DNA of 64,000 nt, taken from NCBI RefSeq assembly GCF_022539315.1, contig NC_066317.1:42316435-42380434 (forward strand). Direction: 5' to 3'. Below the pieces are notes generated by a model. The model ran no database searches and was not told the origin of the DNA. It saw only the letters and a list, made by a program, of their open reading frames with translations. The DNA comes from Serinus canaria (taxonomy: Eukaryota > Chordata > Aves > Passeriformes > Fringillidae). The position numbers were made by a program, and so were the translations under genes. Shown in pieces: positions 57,101 through 63,090 of this stretch; positions within the stretch are counted from its first letter, which is position 1; each line of letters begins with the position of its first letter.

Positions 57101-57218
57101 GCCCGGCCGCCCCGGCCCCGCCGCCGCCGCCGCCGCCCCACAGCCGCCGGGCCGGCGGAGCGCCGGGCGCGAGCCCCAAGCGGCGGCGCCAGCGCAGCAG
57201 GGAGCGCAGGGCGGCCAT
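12722..57218 (-). CDS. MICU3: MICU3, mitochondrial calcium uptake protein 3 (whole coding span, 14 exons)
   Basis: MICU3 (EFHA2) is a regulatory EF-hand subunit of the mitochondrial calcium uniporter. It pairs with MICU1 in the intermembrane space and enhances MCU uptake, mainly in neurons and muscle (family knowledge). The sequence shows 14 minus-strand coding exons: 56919-57218, 44518-44671, 40866-40897, 39963-40041, 36489-36536, 35110-35192, 30088-30159, 28728-28766, 26273-26368, 21027-21127, 20543-20714, 16784-16892, 15650-15807 and 12722-12790. All junctions are GT/AG and every phase matches, giving 1512 nt and 503 residues plus stop. The human protein is about 530 aa; the difference lies in the variable N-terminus. 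Residues 1-65 are Arg/Leu rich with a hydrophobic stretch near 48-62. EF-hand loops DTDGNEMVDKKE (218-229) and DVDRDDQLSYKE (456-467) keep the acidic ligands. The gene runs head to head with FGF20. Confidence 0.96.
12791..15649 (-). other. MICU3: MICU3 intron 13
   Basis: AT-rich unique sequence with one short tandem duplication. No gene seen. Confidence 0.8.
14110..14161. repeat. Short tandem duplication
   Basis: AGGCAAA, then ATTTTTGCAGAATTT, occurs twice about 31 bp apart in MICU3 intron 13. Confidence 0.85.
15650..15807 (-). CDS. MICU3: MICU3 exon 13 (C-terminal EF-hand)
   Basis: It encodes residues 429-481. EFKRAVYVATGVKLSPHLVN leads into the last EF-hand loop DVDRDDQLSYKE (456-467), which keeps Asp at 1, 3 and 5 and Glu at 12. 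KEFIGIMKDRLNRGFR follows. The acceptor is TATGCAG and the donor GTAAGG. The exon is 158 nt, phase 1 to 0. The open frame runs on past the donor into the intron, but that tail is not family sequence. Confidence 0.96.
16489..16534. repeat. Perfect inverted repeat (18-bp arms, 10-bp loop)
   Basis: Arm 16489-16506 (TTAATCTGATCTCTCACT) is the exact reverse complement of 16517-16534. It lies in MICU3 intron 12. Confidence 0.95.
16784..16892 (-). CDS. MICU3: MICU3 exon 12
   Basis: It encodes residues 393-428 plus one base of Asp429: GITFEEFRSFFQFLNNLEDF and then TIAMQMYNFASRSIGQ, matching human GITFDEFRSFFQFLNNLEDF. The acceptor is TTTTTAG and the donor GTAAGT. The exon is 109 nt, phase 0 to 1. Confidence 0.96.
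18560..18722 (+). mobile_element. 3' fragment of an avian ERV LTR
   Basis: The segment shows CTAATAAACTG, CAAGTTTTCTGGCTTTTACC, GGTGGGGGAGTGAGC and an end at TTAAACCATGACA. These are the same landmarks, in the same order, as the U5 end of the LTR at 53.5 kb. The 5' part is missing or unrecognisable. It lies in MICU3 intron 11, antisense to the gene. Confidence 0.65.
20232..20259. repeat. Short inverted repeat (10-bp arms)
   Basis: CTTCTTCTGT (20232-20241) is followed after 8 bp by ACAGAAGAAG. It lies in MICU3 intron 11, about 285 nt past the exon 11 donor. It could be chance. Confidence 0.8.
20543..20714 (-). CDS. MICU3: MICU3 exon 11 (most conserved exon)
   Basis: It encodes residues 335-392. 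The stretches FMDNLQTEVLEIEFLSYSNG and MNTISEEDFAHILLRYTNVE are identical to mammalian MICU3 and form the helical core between the two functional EF-hands. The exon ends GSIPEEK. The acceptor is TGCTATAG and the donor GTAATT. The exon is 172 nt, phase 2 to 0. Confidence 0.97.
21027..21127 (-). CDS. MICU3: MICU3 exon 10
   Basis: It encodes residues 302-334 plus two bases of Arg335. The blocks RADDITSSLSDTTLLVHFFG and KKGKAELNFEDFYR match the human protein closely. The acceptor is ATATTAAAG and the donor GTGAGT. The exon is 101 nt, phase 0 to 2. Confidence 0.95.
24777..24814. repeat. 19-bp tandem duplication
   Basis: TGGATTAACAATTCAGAA occurs twice head to tail in MICU3 intron 9. Confidence 0.9.
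24871..24964. repeat. Diverged tandem duplication (about 45-bp units)
   Basis: Two adjacent copies share TATATGTTATTA, GGATATTG and TATAAAT in the same order. It lies in MICU3 intron 9. Confidence 0.75.
25991..26071. repeat. 81-bp perfect inverted repeat (38-bp arms, 5-bp loop)
   Basis: Arm 25991-26028 is the exact reverse complement of 26034-26071. The loop is GAAGA. It lies in MICU3 intron 9, about 200 nt downstream of the weak exon 9 donor. Confidence 0.97.
26273..26368 (-). CDS. MICU3: MICU3 exon 9
   Basis: It encodes residues 270-301. VVKTEGEDLVPRSYWDTLRR followed by STSQALFSDLAE matches human VLKTDAEELVSRSYWDTLRR. The acceptor is AAACTGCAG. The donor is GTATAA, a fairly weak 5' site. 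The exon is 96 nt, phase 0 to 0. A long perfect inverted repeat lies about 200 nt downstream in the transcript (25991-26071). Confidence 0.95.
26369..30087 (-). other. MICU3: MICU3 introns 7 and 8
   Basis: These two introns flank the 39-nt exon 8. An open stretch at 27.3-27.7 kb on the plus strand has no recognisable protein. A short ATT-rich run lies near 28885. Confidence 0.75.
28728..28766 (-). CDS. MICU3: MICU3 exon 8 (39-nt short exon)
   Basis: It encodes RLQLYGYHTPTNS (residues 257-269), matching human RLQLYGYHSPTNS. The acceptor is TATGTCAG and the donor GTATGT. It is 39 nt, phase 0 to 0, so inclusion or skipping keeps the frame. It is too short for open-frame searches and was located by homology and phase. 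Confidence 0.92.
30088..30159 (-). CDS. MICU3: MICU3 exon 7 (charged linker helix)
   Basis: It encodes residues 233-256, LQEIFRKKNEKREKRGDEEK then RAML, a highly charged segment after EF-hand 1 that matches human LQEIFRKKNEKREIKGDEEK. The acceptor is GTTTTTAG and the donor GTAAGT. It is 72 nt, phase 0 to 0, the first of three consecutive frame-neutral exons. Confidence 0.95.
30160..35109 (-). other. MICU3: MICU3 introns 6 region
   Basis: A 5-kb intron between exons 6 and 7. I recognised no repeat family, exon or RNA gene. Intron 5 (35193-36488) is likewise plain. Confidence 0.8.
35110..35192 (-). CDS. MICU3: MICU3 exon 6 (first canonical EF-hand)
   Basis: It encodes residues 205-232. The block KPHAGFRIAFNMFDTDGNEM carries the start of EF-hand 1. 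The 12-residue loop DTDGNEMVDKKE (218-229) has Asp at positions 1 and 3, Asn at 5 and Glu at 12, so calcium binding should be intact. The acceptor is TTTTGGCAG and the donor GTATGT. The exon is 83 nt, phase 1 to 0. Confidence 0.96.
36489..36536 (-). CDS. MICU3: MICU3 exon 5 (48 nt)
   Basis: It encodes GVISYTEYLFLLCILT (residues 189-204), identical to the mammalian block that leads into the first EF-hand. The donor is GTAAGT. The acceptor GTCTTCAG has a pyrimidine tract made of a T run plus a (TTTTTG)n microsatellite. The exon is 48 nt, phase 1 to 1, so skipping it would preserve the frame. Confidence 0.95.
36546..36582. repeat. A-run plus (AAAAAC)n microsatellite at MICU3 exon 5 acceptor
   Basis: A run of about 12 A is followed by four ACAAAA-type units. 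On the minus strand this is the pyrimidine tract directly before the exon 5 acceptor (exon starts at 36536). Confidence 0.95.
38895..38974. repeat. Spaced duplication
   Basis: GCAATTAATATTTCAAAAGT and GCAATTATTATTTCAAAAGT lie about 48 bp apart in MICU3 intron 4. Confidence 0.8.
39963..40041 (-). CDS. MICU3: MICU3 exon 4
   Basis: It encodes residues 163-188 plus one base of Gly189. The peptide ELNQILMETPPVWKGSSKLF followed by RNLNER matches human ELNQMLAETPPVWKGSSKLF and RNLKEK. The acceptor is ATTTTTTAG and the donor GTGATT, weaker than consensus at +3 to +6. The exon is 79 nt. Confidence 0.93.
40381..40421. repeat. Near-perfect inverted repeat (18-bp arms, 5-bp loop)
   Basis: Arm 40381-40398 (TTTCATACAAAATCCAAG) pairs with 40404-40421 with one mismatch. 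It lies in MICU3 intron 3, between two short exons. Confidence 0.93.
40866..40897 (-). CDS. MICU3: MICU3 exon 3 (32-nt short exon)
   Basis: This very short exon completes codon 152 and encodes residues 152-162, HVKKWRSLSKQ, aligned with the WKSLSKQ block of mammalian MICU3. A T-rich acceptor tract ends in TTTTTTTGCAG, and the donor is GTGAGC. It is 32 nt, so skipping it would shift the frame. It is too short for open-frame searches; I found it from the phase carried over from exon 2 and from homology. Confidence 0.92.
42055..42106. repeat. (TA)n microsatellite
   Basis: An interrupted TA run (one GTG interruption near 42065) of about 50 bp in MICU3 intron 2. It is likely to be polymorphic. 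Confidence 0.95.
42800..42825. repeat. Short inverted repeat GGGCAAGACA / TGTCTTGCCC
   Basis: The arms are 10 bp and exact, with a 6-bp loop. It lies in MICU3 intron 2 and could be chance. Confidence 0.85.
44518..44671 (-). CDS. MICU3: MICU3 exon 2
   Basis: It encodes residues 101-151 plus the first base of codon 152. Recognisable blocks are DLEDLHLYATPREQRF and EGQLYMTPHDFIQAVTSDEPK, which match the MICU-family segment just after the N-terminal linker (human TDIEDLDLYATSRERRF and GQLFMTPYDFILAVTTDEPK). The acceptor is TTTGAAG before GTTACAGAC and the donor is GTAAGC. The exon is 154 nt, phase 0 to 1. Confidence 0.95.
48110..48532 (+). mobile_element. CR1 non-LTR retrotransposon, 3' end
   Basis: It shows the familiar avian CR1 tail: GCTGAGAGAGTTGG, the GAGAAGCTGTGGATGCCCTG segment, AGCAGCCTGGTCTAATGG, CCATGGCAGGGGG, and the terminus GATGATCTTTAAGGTCC followed by TATGATTCTGTGA. 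It is 5'-truncated, as most CR1 copies are, and holds no intact reverse transcriptase. It is inserted antisense in MICU3 intron 1. Confidence 0.92.
52063..52114. repeat. Perfect inverted repeat (22-bp arms, 8-bp loop)
   Basis: Arm 52063-52084 is the exact reverse complement of 52093-52114, with loop CTGAAGGA. It lies in MICU3 intron 1. Confidence 0.96.
53543..54094 (+). mobile_element. Solo LTR of an avian endogenous retrovirus
   Basis: About 550 bp resembles a family of LTRs common in songbird genomes. It has a TG-type start near 53543, a U3 region, AATAAA followed by AGCTT at 53762-53767, and then a U5-like part. That part includes TCAACCCACAAGTTTTCTCA, a GGGAGTGGAAG block and an end resembling GGTTAACTACAAC. 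No internal gag, pol or env sequence flanks it, so it is a solo LTR left by recombination. It is diverged, and no clear target duplication was seen. It lies in MICU3 intron 1, antisense to the gene. Confidence 0.75.
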
Positions 57219-57620
57219 AGCCCCGCTCCGCCCCAGCGCCCGGCGCACCGAGCCCCCGGTGCCGGCAGAAGCCTCGCGAGAAGCGGGGAAGGGGGTGGGG
57301 AACCGAGCGGGCCCTGCAGTCCCCGCCCCGCGCCGCCGCCGGGCTGCCCGCGGGCGCTGCTCCGCGCTCCCGGGACCGGCGGCGGCAGGCAGCGGGACGG
57401 GCTGTGCCGGAGGCGGGGCGTGGCCAAGTCAGCGGAGATACGAGGTGGCCAGATCCAACACAGGGGTCCGGCACGGAGCTGGATCCGCGCGGTGTGAGCC
57501 GAAGTGCCGGGGCAGGGTGATGCGGGGGAACTGCCGTGAGCGCGGCAGAGCCGTGCGTGCGCCTCTCTGCCCACTGCCCGCTCAGTGCGGGCCGCCTGTG
57601 CTCAGCATCCTCCTGCCCAG
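56660..57620. promoter_or_regulatory. MICU3: MICU3 CpG-island promoter
   Basis: A sharp rise in G+C and CpG density covers MICU3 exon 1 and about 350 bp upstream. GC-box-like CCCCGCCCC runs lie near 57320 and GGCGGGGCGTGG near 57411. No TATA box is evident. This is typical of a broad housekeeping-type promoter with dispersed start sites. Transcription runs toward lower coordinates. Confidence 0.7.
56919..57218 (-). CDS. MICU3: MICU3 exon 1 (start codon, mitochondrial targeting region)
   Basis: This exon encodes residues 1-100. It begins MAALRSLL, matching the MAALR start of mammalian MICU3, and ends ...LLPIPVAAAAKETVT, the conserved LPIPVAAAKETV block. The start codon has G at -3 and G at +4. 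An in-frame ATG ten codons upstream (57248) is possible but lacks family support. The protein contains an Arg-rich presequence, a glycine run near 28-34 encoded by GGC repeats, and a hydrophobic stretch LGWAAAGAALAGFAGY (48-62) that could be a membrane anchor. The donor is GTAGGT at 56918, phase 0. The exon is very GC rich and lies inside a CpG island, so long open frames appear on the other strand as shadows. Confidence 0.93.
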
Positions 57621-60600
57621 AGCCTCACCGCGTTACTCCACGGCCTTGCTCCCGGGGCAGTGTGCCGCACCATGCCGCGATGCGGCCTTGCCATGTCAAC
57701 AGCCTCTGCTCTGATAAATACTCTTGGGGACAGGTAGCTTCCTTAGTATAACCGAGAACTCGTTGAAGACCATTTATGAAAGTTGAGCATGGTCTTTTGT
57801 CCCTGCTTGATATTGATGGGCAATAAATCTTGTCAGGCATTTCAAGTTAGGGCATTCTCCCCTGGTACAACCTGCATCACAACCTACATTAACATGAAAC
57901 TTTATGAACTGCACAGAAACATTTCAAGACACAGCATACCTTATGGCTTTTTTTTTTTTTTTTTCCCAAAGGTCTCAGTCATGGACAGTCTCAGTCTTTT
58001 TCTTCTTTACATGAGTATATTTTCACCAAGTTTCAGCCATGCATCCTTTCTTCCCCTCCCCCCCCAAATCTCGAATGACTTTATATTATTATGAACAAGA
58101 TTTTGAAAAATACACAAATGATATCTTGATACTTTTTAAGACACTCATGCATTTTCAGTTACATTCAGTGGTTATGATATGTGTCAAGGAGTAAGTGTGG
58201 CCATCTTTGTCAACTGACAGTCTGTCAGATCATGCAACTGCAAGCATGGCCAAGGTTGAGTTATCTCAGAGCAATGGCTGGAAAGGCAGGTATCTGGGCT
58301 GAATGATGGATTTACTTCATTTCTTTCAAAATTTTAGAGTACTCTAAGCCAATTCATTCATCAAGTAATTCCCTTGACTTCAGTATTCCCAACTCTCAAA
58401 AACTATTTTTGGGGTTTTTTAAAATAATCTACTGCTTTATTTTATAAATACTTTATATGTATGACTCCCAGGCAAAATCCTTGTCTGCAAGTCTGAGTTA
58501 CATCTCTGTACTCAATGACTAAAGGCCAATCTGGAGACCAGCGTTTAGGAGTCAAGGCAATAATAATTTCTGATGCCTAGCATGACTGGAACACAAGTAC
58601 TTTTCTTGCAAGTACATGACTAAGCATCCAGTCTGGAAAATTTTGTAGAATGTGCCTCTTGGATCTTATCTTGGATCAGTTCTAGCTGCCTCATTAGGAG
58701 ACATCATTCACCAATACAATTACCTTTTTCAAATAGTCTACCTTTTTGGTTTGACTGGAAGAGAAACCACTTTTGGTCAGTTTGGTATCTCAAAGTAAAG
58801 CTGTCAAGAGCTCATCAGTCACCTAAACTGTAGTCATGAACCATGAGTTATCTCCCTGTTCAGACTGTTTCCCTGAAATTAATTAGTCACATTTTACTGA
58901 CTTTTCAATAACACCTTTAGGCTAAAATTTCTTTCACTTCAAAAATTCAATTCACATCTGCAACTACTTACACCCAGGTAATTTTAGGCAGAACTCCCCT
59001 GGTGAAGTGTTTGCTTAGGAACAAGAGGAAAATTTATTTGTGCAGCCAGTCTAAAAACATACACTGTCTGAACATCTTGCATTCAGAGATTCAGAAAGCA
59101 TGTCATTTAAATAAATTAAGGTTGTTTTAATCCAATGATTCACTTACAGGACTAATAAAAAAGCTGCCAAATGAGGCATTTGGAAACAGTCTATTCTCAC
59201 TACATGTAGCCATGTAAATGTGTGCTCATTGCAATAGCTTCTCTGTTCCATTCTGCATGTATAGGGGTTATTCATGTGTGTCCACAAAAACATGGATGGT
59301 AAAATAATGAATCTTAAAAAGCTCTATGAATTTTTGTCTTCAATTAAAGAAATAAAACAAAGCATGAAGGTATAAGAACTTCCTTCCCACAGGAGAAAAA
59401 AAAATCTTGTTGCTTTTTCCTCATCTGCGTTTTTTAAATAGTTAAATATAAATATACATGTATGTATACCTTTTTAAAATCTGCATGTATTGCATTTTAA
59501 AGGCCATCAGAATATGGCCTAATTTGTACATGGAGCCTTGGAAAGGTTCTGTTCTTCATAGTGAGTTCTGCACAAAAATACACCTTTTTCACTCAGACTT
59601 GCAGTGCTTAGAAAGGCACTCATTGTAACTTGTGCACGTTCTGCTCACCTTCCTGAAAGCAGAGAACCATATTTTTGTGTCCAAATCTGGGAAGAATCTG
59701 AAACTGACCATGATACATAGGTATCTCCAGCTGGACATATCCCTTTGTGTGCTACTCCATGGTTTTTGTTCCACCAAATGTTTGCTTTCTTATGTATTCA
59801 TGAACCCTCCCCTTTCCAATATTTTATTATATCATTAAAAATTTATGGCTGGCACAGAACTGTTGTGAGGGAGTTCTAAAATTAACAAAGGTGCAATAAA
59901 TTGTAGGACCAAAAGTTTTATAGCTAAGAGGAGTTTTATAGAAATGCAGGTCTATCTGTCACTCCATATATATACAGACTATCTATGAAAAATTTCAGTC
60001 ATTATATTCTCCACTCCTTTGGTAGCCACTAAGTTTTGCTATTATTAGGCAATATACAGTAATTGTATTGTCTGTAGAAGTCCTAACTACTTGCTATAGA
60101 AATAAAAACTTGACCACATATATATTTGTTCAGTGACACTGAGAGTGCCGTCTCTAGGAAGTATACATAGAGTCGATTAGATTGCACTGTATACTTTAAG
60201 TTGAATTATGCACTCTTGTAAAAAAACTCTTCAAAATTATTTAACTTCCCATGGTATAGTTTCAGAAGGTGCAAAAAAAAAAAATCTTTAGCGTTATCTT
60301 TTCCTGTCACATGGCTAGTGCAAACACACACACAACAAATCTTATCTTTTTGTTTCTTTTCTGGTACTTTATAAAACAGCATAACCGGTTTAGTTCCCAG
60401 ACATTAAAGACTCCACTCAGAAAAGATCAGTGTTATGTATTCCGCTCTACTTTAAATGTTTCCATTATATAACAGGAAAGATTTAGCCATAAGGGTCTTT
60501 CAGTGTGTGATTGCTGAAGACTTTTTTTTGTTCAAAATAACCCCAACCCTTCTCTGCTGGAGACAGTGAATGGTATTTGAACCGAAGACCCCTCTACTGT

Positions 60601-60861
60601 TTGTAGGAGTCAAGGGTACTGCTTGGACCCAGGAACAGTATCTGTCTGGGAGCATCTTTATGCTTAGAACAAGATACCTCCTCCATTTGACTGTACCATC
60701 CTGGTGCATGTCCTGCAACTCAACAGCTGTGATGAGCAGTTTGATCTTGACCTGCCAGTCATGTCAATAAAAATACTTGATGTTTGTTTCAAACGTTTTT
60801 GGTGTGTTTGAGTAATCAGTGAACAGGCTATTTGAGAAATAGGTGCCATATAGATTATTCA

Positions 60862-60882
60862 ACTTTGATCTATTTCTTTGAT
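60862..60882 (+). promoter_or_regulatory. Paired TCF/LEF-like motifs upstream of FGF20
   Basis: ACTTTGATC (60862-60870) and CTTTGAT (60876-60882) match the TCF/LEF core and lie 13 bp apart, about 1.6 kb upstream of the FGF20 TATA box. FGF20 is a known beta-catenin target in mammals. A short motif can occur by chance. Confidence 0.3.
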
Positions 60883-61169
60883 TTAGCACTACAATTAAGT
60901 AGATCTGCTTCAAAGAGAAAGCTCATTGGTTGATGTTTTACACTGATGTGATAATGTTTACACAGATGTGCTTTGAAATCTCGATTATGGTGGATTTTTG
61001 GGTCCCACCACATGACAGGCTCTTGTTATCTGAAAGGTAAAATAATATAACATCTCTCTGTAACTGCCTTCAGAACAGGTCTGCCTGTGCTCTCCTCTGA
61101 GGTGATTTATCTGATCATTGTATTTAGCATTAATTTTTTCAGTTTTAAATCCCTTCACAGTAAATCACT

Positions 61170-61264
61170 TGCTTTAAAGCAGCCTTTTTATAATTCAGGT
61201 GCACACAGGGGCAGTACTTAGGACTGCAATGATGAAAAGGTGTCGCATTACCTGCTTTAAAGCA
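61170..61264. promoter_or_regulatory. Two copies of the palindrome TGCTTTAAAGCA
   Basis: Exact 12-bp palindromes lie at 61170-61181 and 61253-61264, with AATTAATTAG at 61271-61280. The arrangement suggests a regulatory element about 1.2 kb upstream of the FGF20 promoter. No function is known. Confidence 0.3.
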
Positions 61265-62501
61265 CCTGCCAATTAATTAGCCCTATACTCTCCATAGCAA
61301 ATAAAGGTAAGCAGTCAAATCCATTTGATCTCTCAGATTTAGACTGTGACTGAAAAGACCATGAAGCAAGACGGGAGAACTAATCTCTCATGATTCTCTG
61401 CAACTTTTTTGTTTAAATGAAACCTTAAACCACCAAGTGATTCTCTTGAACTTTTGAAAGAATTAACTATGAAAGATCTTTACATTTTATACTCTAATAC
61501 CATGTTTTAACATTGGCAAAGAACTGCATATCTTAGATGCTGAGATAGGTCATGTCATTTAAGCCCTAAAATTCATCAGACTTTACAGAAAAGGCAGGAA
61601 AGATGGCAAAAGTCAAACTCTTAGATTTAATGCAGTGTTGTTTTACCATTGGTGAATATGTTTCCCACCAAAATATATTTTCCTGTGTGAACCATTCTAC
61701 TCTGGGGATGAAAAAAGTGCATATGCTCCTCTGGAACAGGACAAAAAGTCCCAAACCGACTCAAAATATTGTAGAACTACAACGAGGATCTTTCAGTAGA
61801 TAATATTGCTAATTTTTGATGCTCATAGATCTTGGCTATGGGCCCAATGAAAAACCCCACAGATGAGCCACAATCTTTCTTTCTTCTTCTCTGCAAAATT
61901 TTGAAAATATTTATCCCAAACTATCGGGCTGCCCATTTATGTTTTTAACACCTCCTGTCAATACCCAAATGCGATAGATCAGTTTAGTGTCACATTAATG
62001 ATAAATGGGAGGGAGAATTTGCAGAGGGGAAAGCACCTCCCTGACTATGCCAATTTCTTTAGAAATTCCCCTCCTTGTAGTTGAAGCGATAAAAGGGAAG
62101 CGTAATGCATGTACATTTTATTAGCGTTTTAGAAACAGGGAGTAAAACTGTCAGATCTTCGGGTTTTTTCTTTCATGTGTGTCTGGGCAGGTCTAACCCT
62201 CAGGTAACGCCCTTTCTCCTTCTTCCCTCCTGCCTCTCCTTGCACCTGTCCACGTAATGCTCCGGCAGCTCCCGCCCGTCCCCCGCTACCCGCTCCGCTC
62301 CCCTCCGCGCAGGAGCCGCGCCCGCGCCCCCGCCCCCGCCGCGCGTGTGCGCGCCCGGCAGCGCGCGGGGGGCGCGCCCGGAGCCCCCTCCCCGCCGTCA
62401 CCTCAGATCAGAGGAAGGTGCGAGCGGAGGGGGAGCCGGTTTACAATTTCAAACGCGGCCTCCCCGCAGCGGCTTCATTAGCATATGTCAGGGGACCGCC
62501 G

Positions 62502-62511
62502 TATATATATA
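62502..62511 (+). promoter_or_regulatory. FGF20: FGF20 TATA box
   Basis: A TATATATATA element sits between GC-rich blocks, 205 bp upstream of the FGF20 ATG. Initiation would be expected near 62530-62540. Just upstream, at about 62474-62486, is TTCATTAGCATATG, an octamer or homeodomain-like ATTAGCAT motif next to an E-box-like CATATG. Confidence 0.65.
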
Positions 62512-62527
62512 CACACGCGCGAGGCTG

Positions 62528-62695
62528 ATGAGCAGCACCCCACCGCCTGGCTCGCACCGCCTCGGATCAGCACGGCTCGGCTCCGGTCCGCTCCGCTCGG
62601 CCCTGCCGGCTCCCCATGCTTGGGGCTCCGCCGCGCACCCCCACATGCCCGCCGGGAGAGGCCGGCAGCCGCTCTCCGCCGCCGCCGCGCCCTAG
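62528..62695 (+). other. Upstream open reading frame in the FGF20 5' leader
   Basis: A 55-codon frame begins at an ATG in GCTGATGAGC and stops 20 nt before the FGF20 ATG. Its first ATG is at or just upstream of the start site expected from the TATA box, but an in-frame internal ATG at 62644 would lie inside the transcript. A second upstream ATG at 62616 opens a frame that overlaps the FGF20 start out of frame. These could lower FGF20 translation; coding conservation was not assessed. Confidence 0.35.
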
Positions 62696-62715
62696 CCCGC
62701 TCGCCCCGCGCCCGC

Positions 62716-63010
62716 ATGGCTCCGCTGGCCGAGGTGGGCGGCTTCCTGGGCGGCCTGGACGGCCTGGGGCAGCCGGTGGGTGCACACTTCTTGCTGCCGC
62801 CCGCCGGGGAGCGCCCGGCGCTGCTCGGGGACCGCCGCGCCCCGGCCGAGCGGGGGGACCGGCGCGCCCCGGCCGCGGCAGCGGCGGCGGACCTGGCGCA
62901 CTTGCAGGGCATCCTGCGGCGGCGGCAGCTGTACTGCCGCACCGGCTTCCACCTGCAGATCCTGCCCGACGGCAGCGTGCGGGGCACCCGCCAGGACCAC
63001 AGCCTCTTCG
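62716..63010 (+). CDS. FGF20: FGF20 exon 1 (partial gene, continues beyond window)
   Basis: FGF20 is a secreted growth factor of the FGF9/16/20 subfamily that signals through FGFR 'c' isoforms. It acts in inner ear, kidney, and hair or feather placode development. The exon encodes [20 protein letters not shown] and then [20 protein letters not shown], nearly the human FGF20 N-terminus. After a variable linker it encodes the FGF core [20 protein letters not shown] followed by [14 protein letters not shown]. That is 98 codons plus one base of the next Gly, with donor GTAGGC at 63011, the usual exon 1 border of this subfamily. No classical signal peptide is seen, as in its relatives. The start has C at -3 and G at +4. 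Exons 2 and 3 were not found before the right edge. Confidence 0.97.
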
Positions 63011-63033
63011 GTAGGCGGCTGCGGCTCGGCCCC

Positions 63034-63035
<2 letters not shown>

Positions 63036-63088
<53 letters not shown>
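63036..63088 (+). repeat. (GT)n microsatellite in FGF20 intron 1
   Basis: A pure GT/TG run of about 26 units starts 25 nt after the exon 1 donor. It gives a (UG)n tract in the pre-mRNA. Confidence 0.97.

Positions 63089-63090
<2 letters not shown>

Larger units (their letters stand above)
57621..62189. other. MICU3-FGF20 divergent intergenic region
   Basis: There is no gene here. It holds a T run at about 57950-57964, paired TCF/LEF-like motifs at 60862-60882, and a block at 61120-61290 with two copies of a 12-bp palindrome and homeodomain-type AATTAATTAG. Its position makes it the natural place for FGF20 upstream regulation. Confidence 0.55.

Noticed and set aside
57219..57248. In-frame upstream ATG adding ten residues to MICU3
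   Set aside because: The MAALR start is the one conserved in mammals and has a good context. The extension has no support.
56766..57714. Plus-strand open frames of 243 and 260 codons opposite MICU3 exon 1
   Set aside because: They are proline/arginine-rich frames produced by extreme GC content. They have no domain, and the minus-strand frame is the real MICU3 exon.
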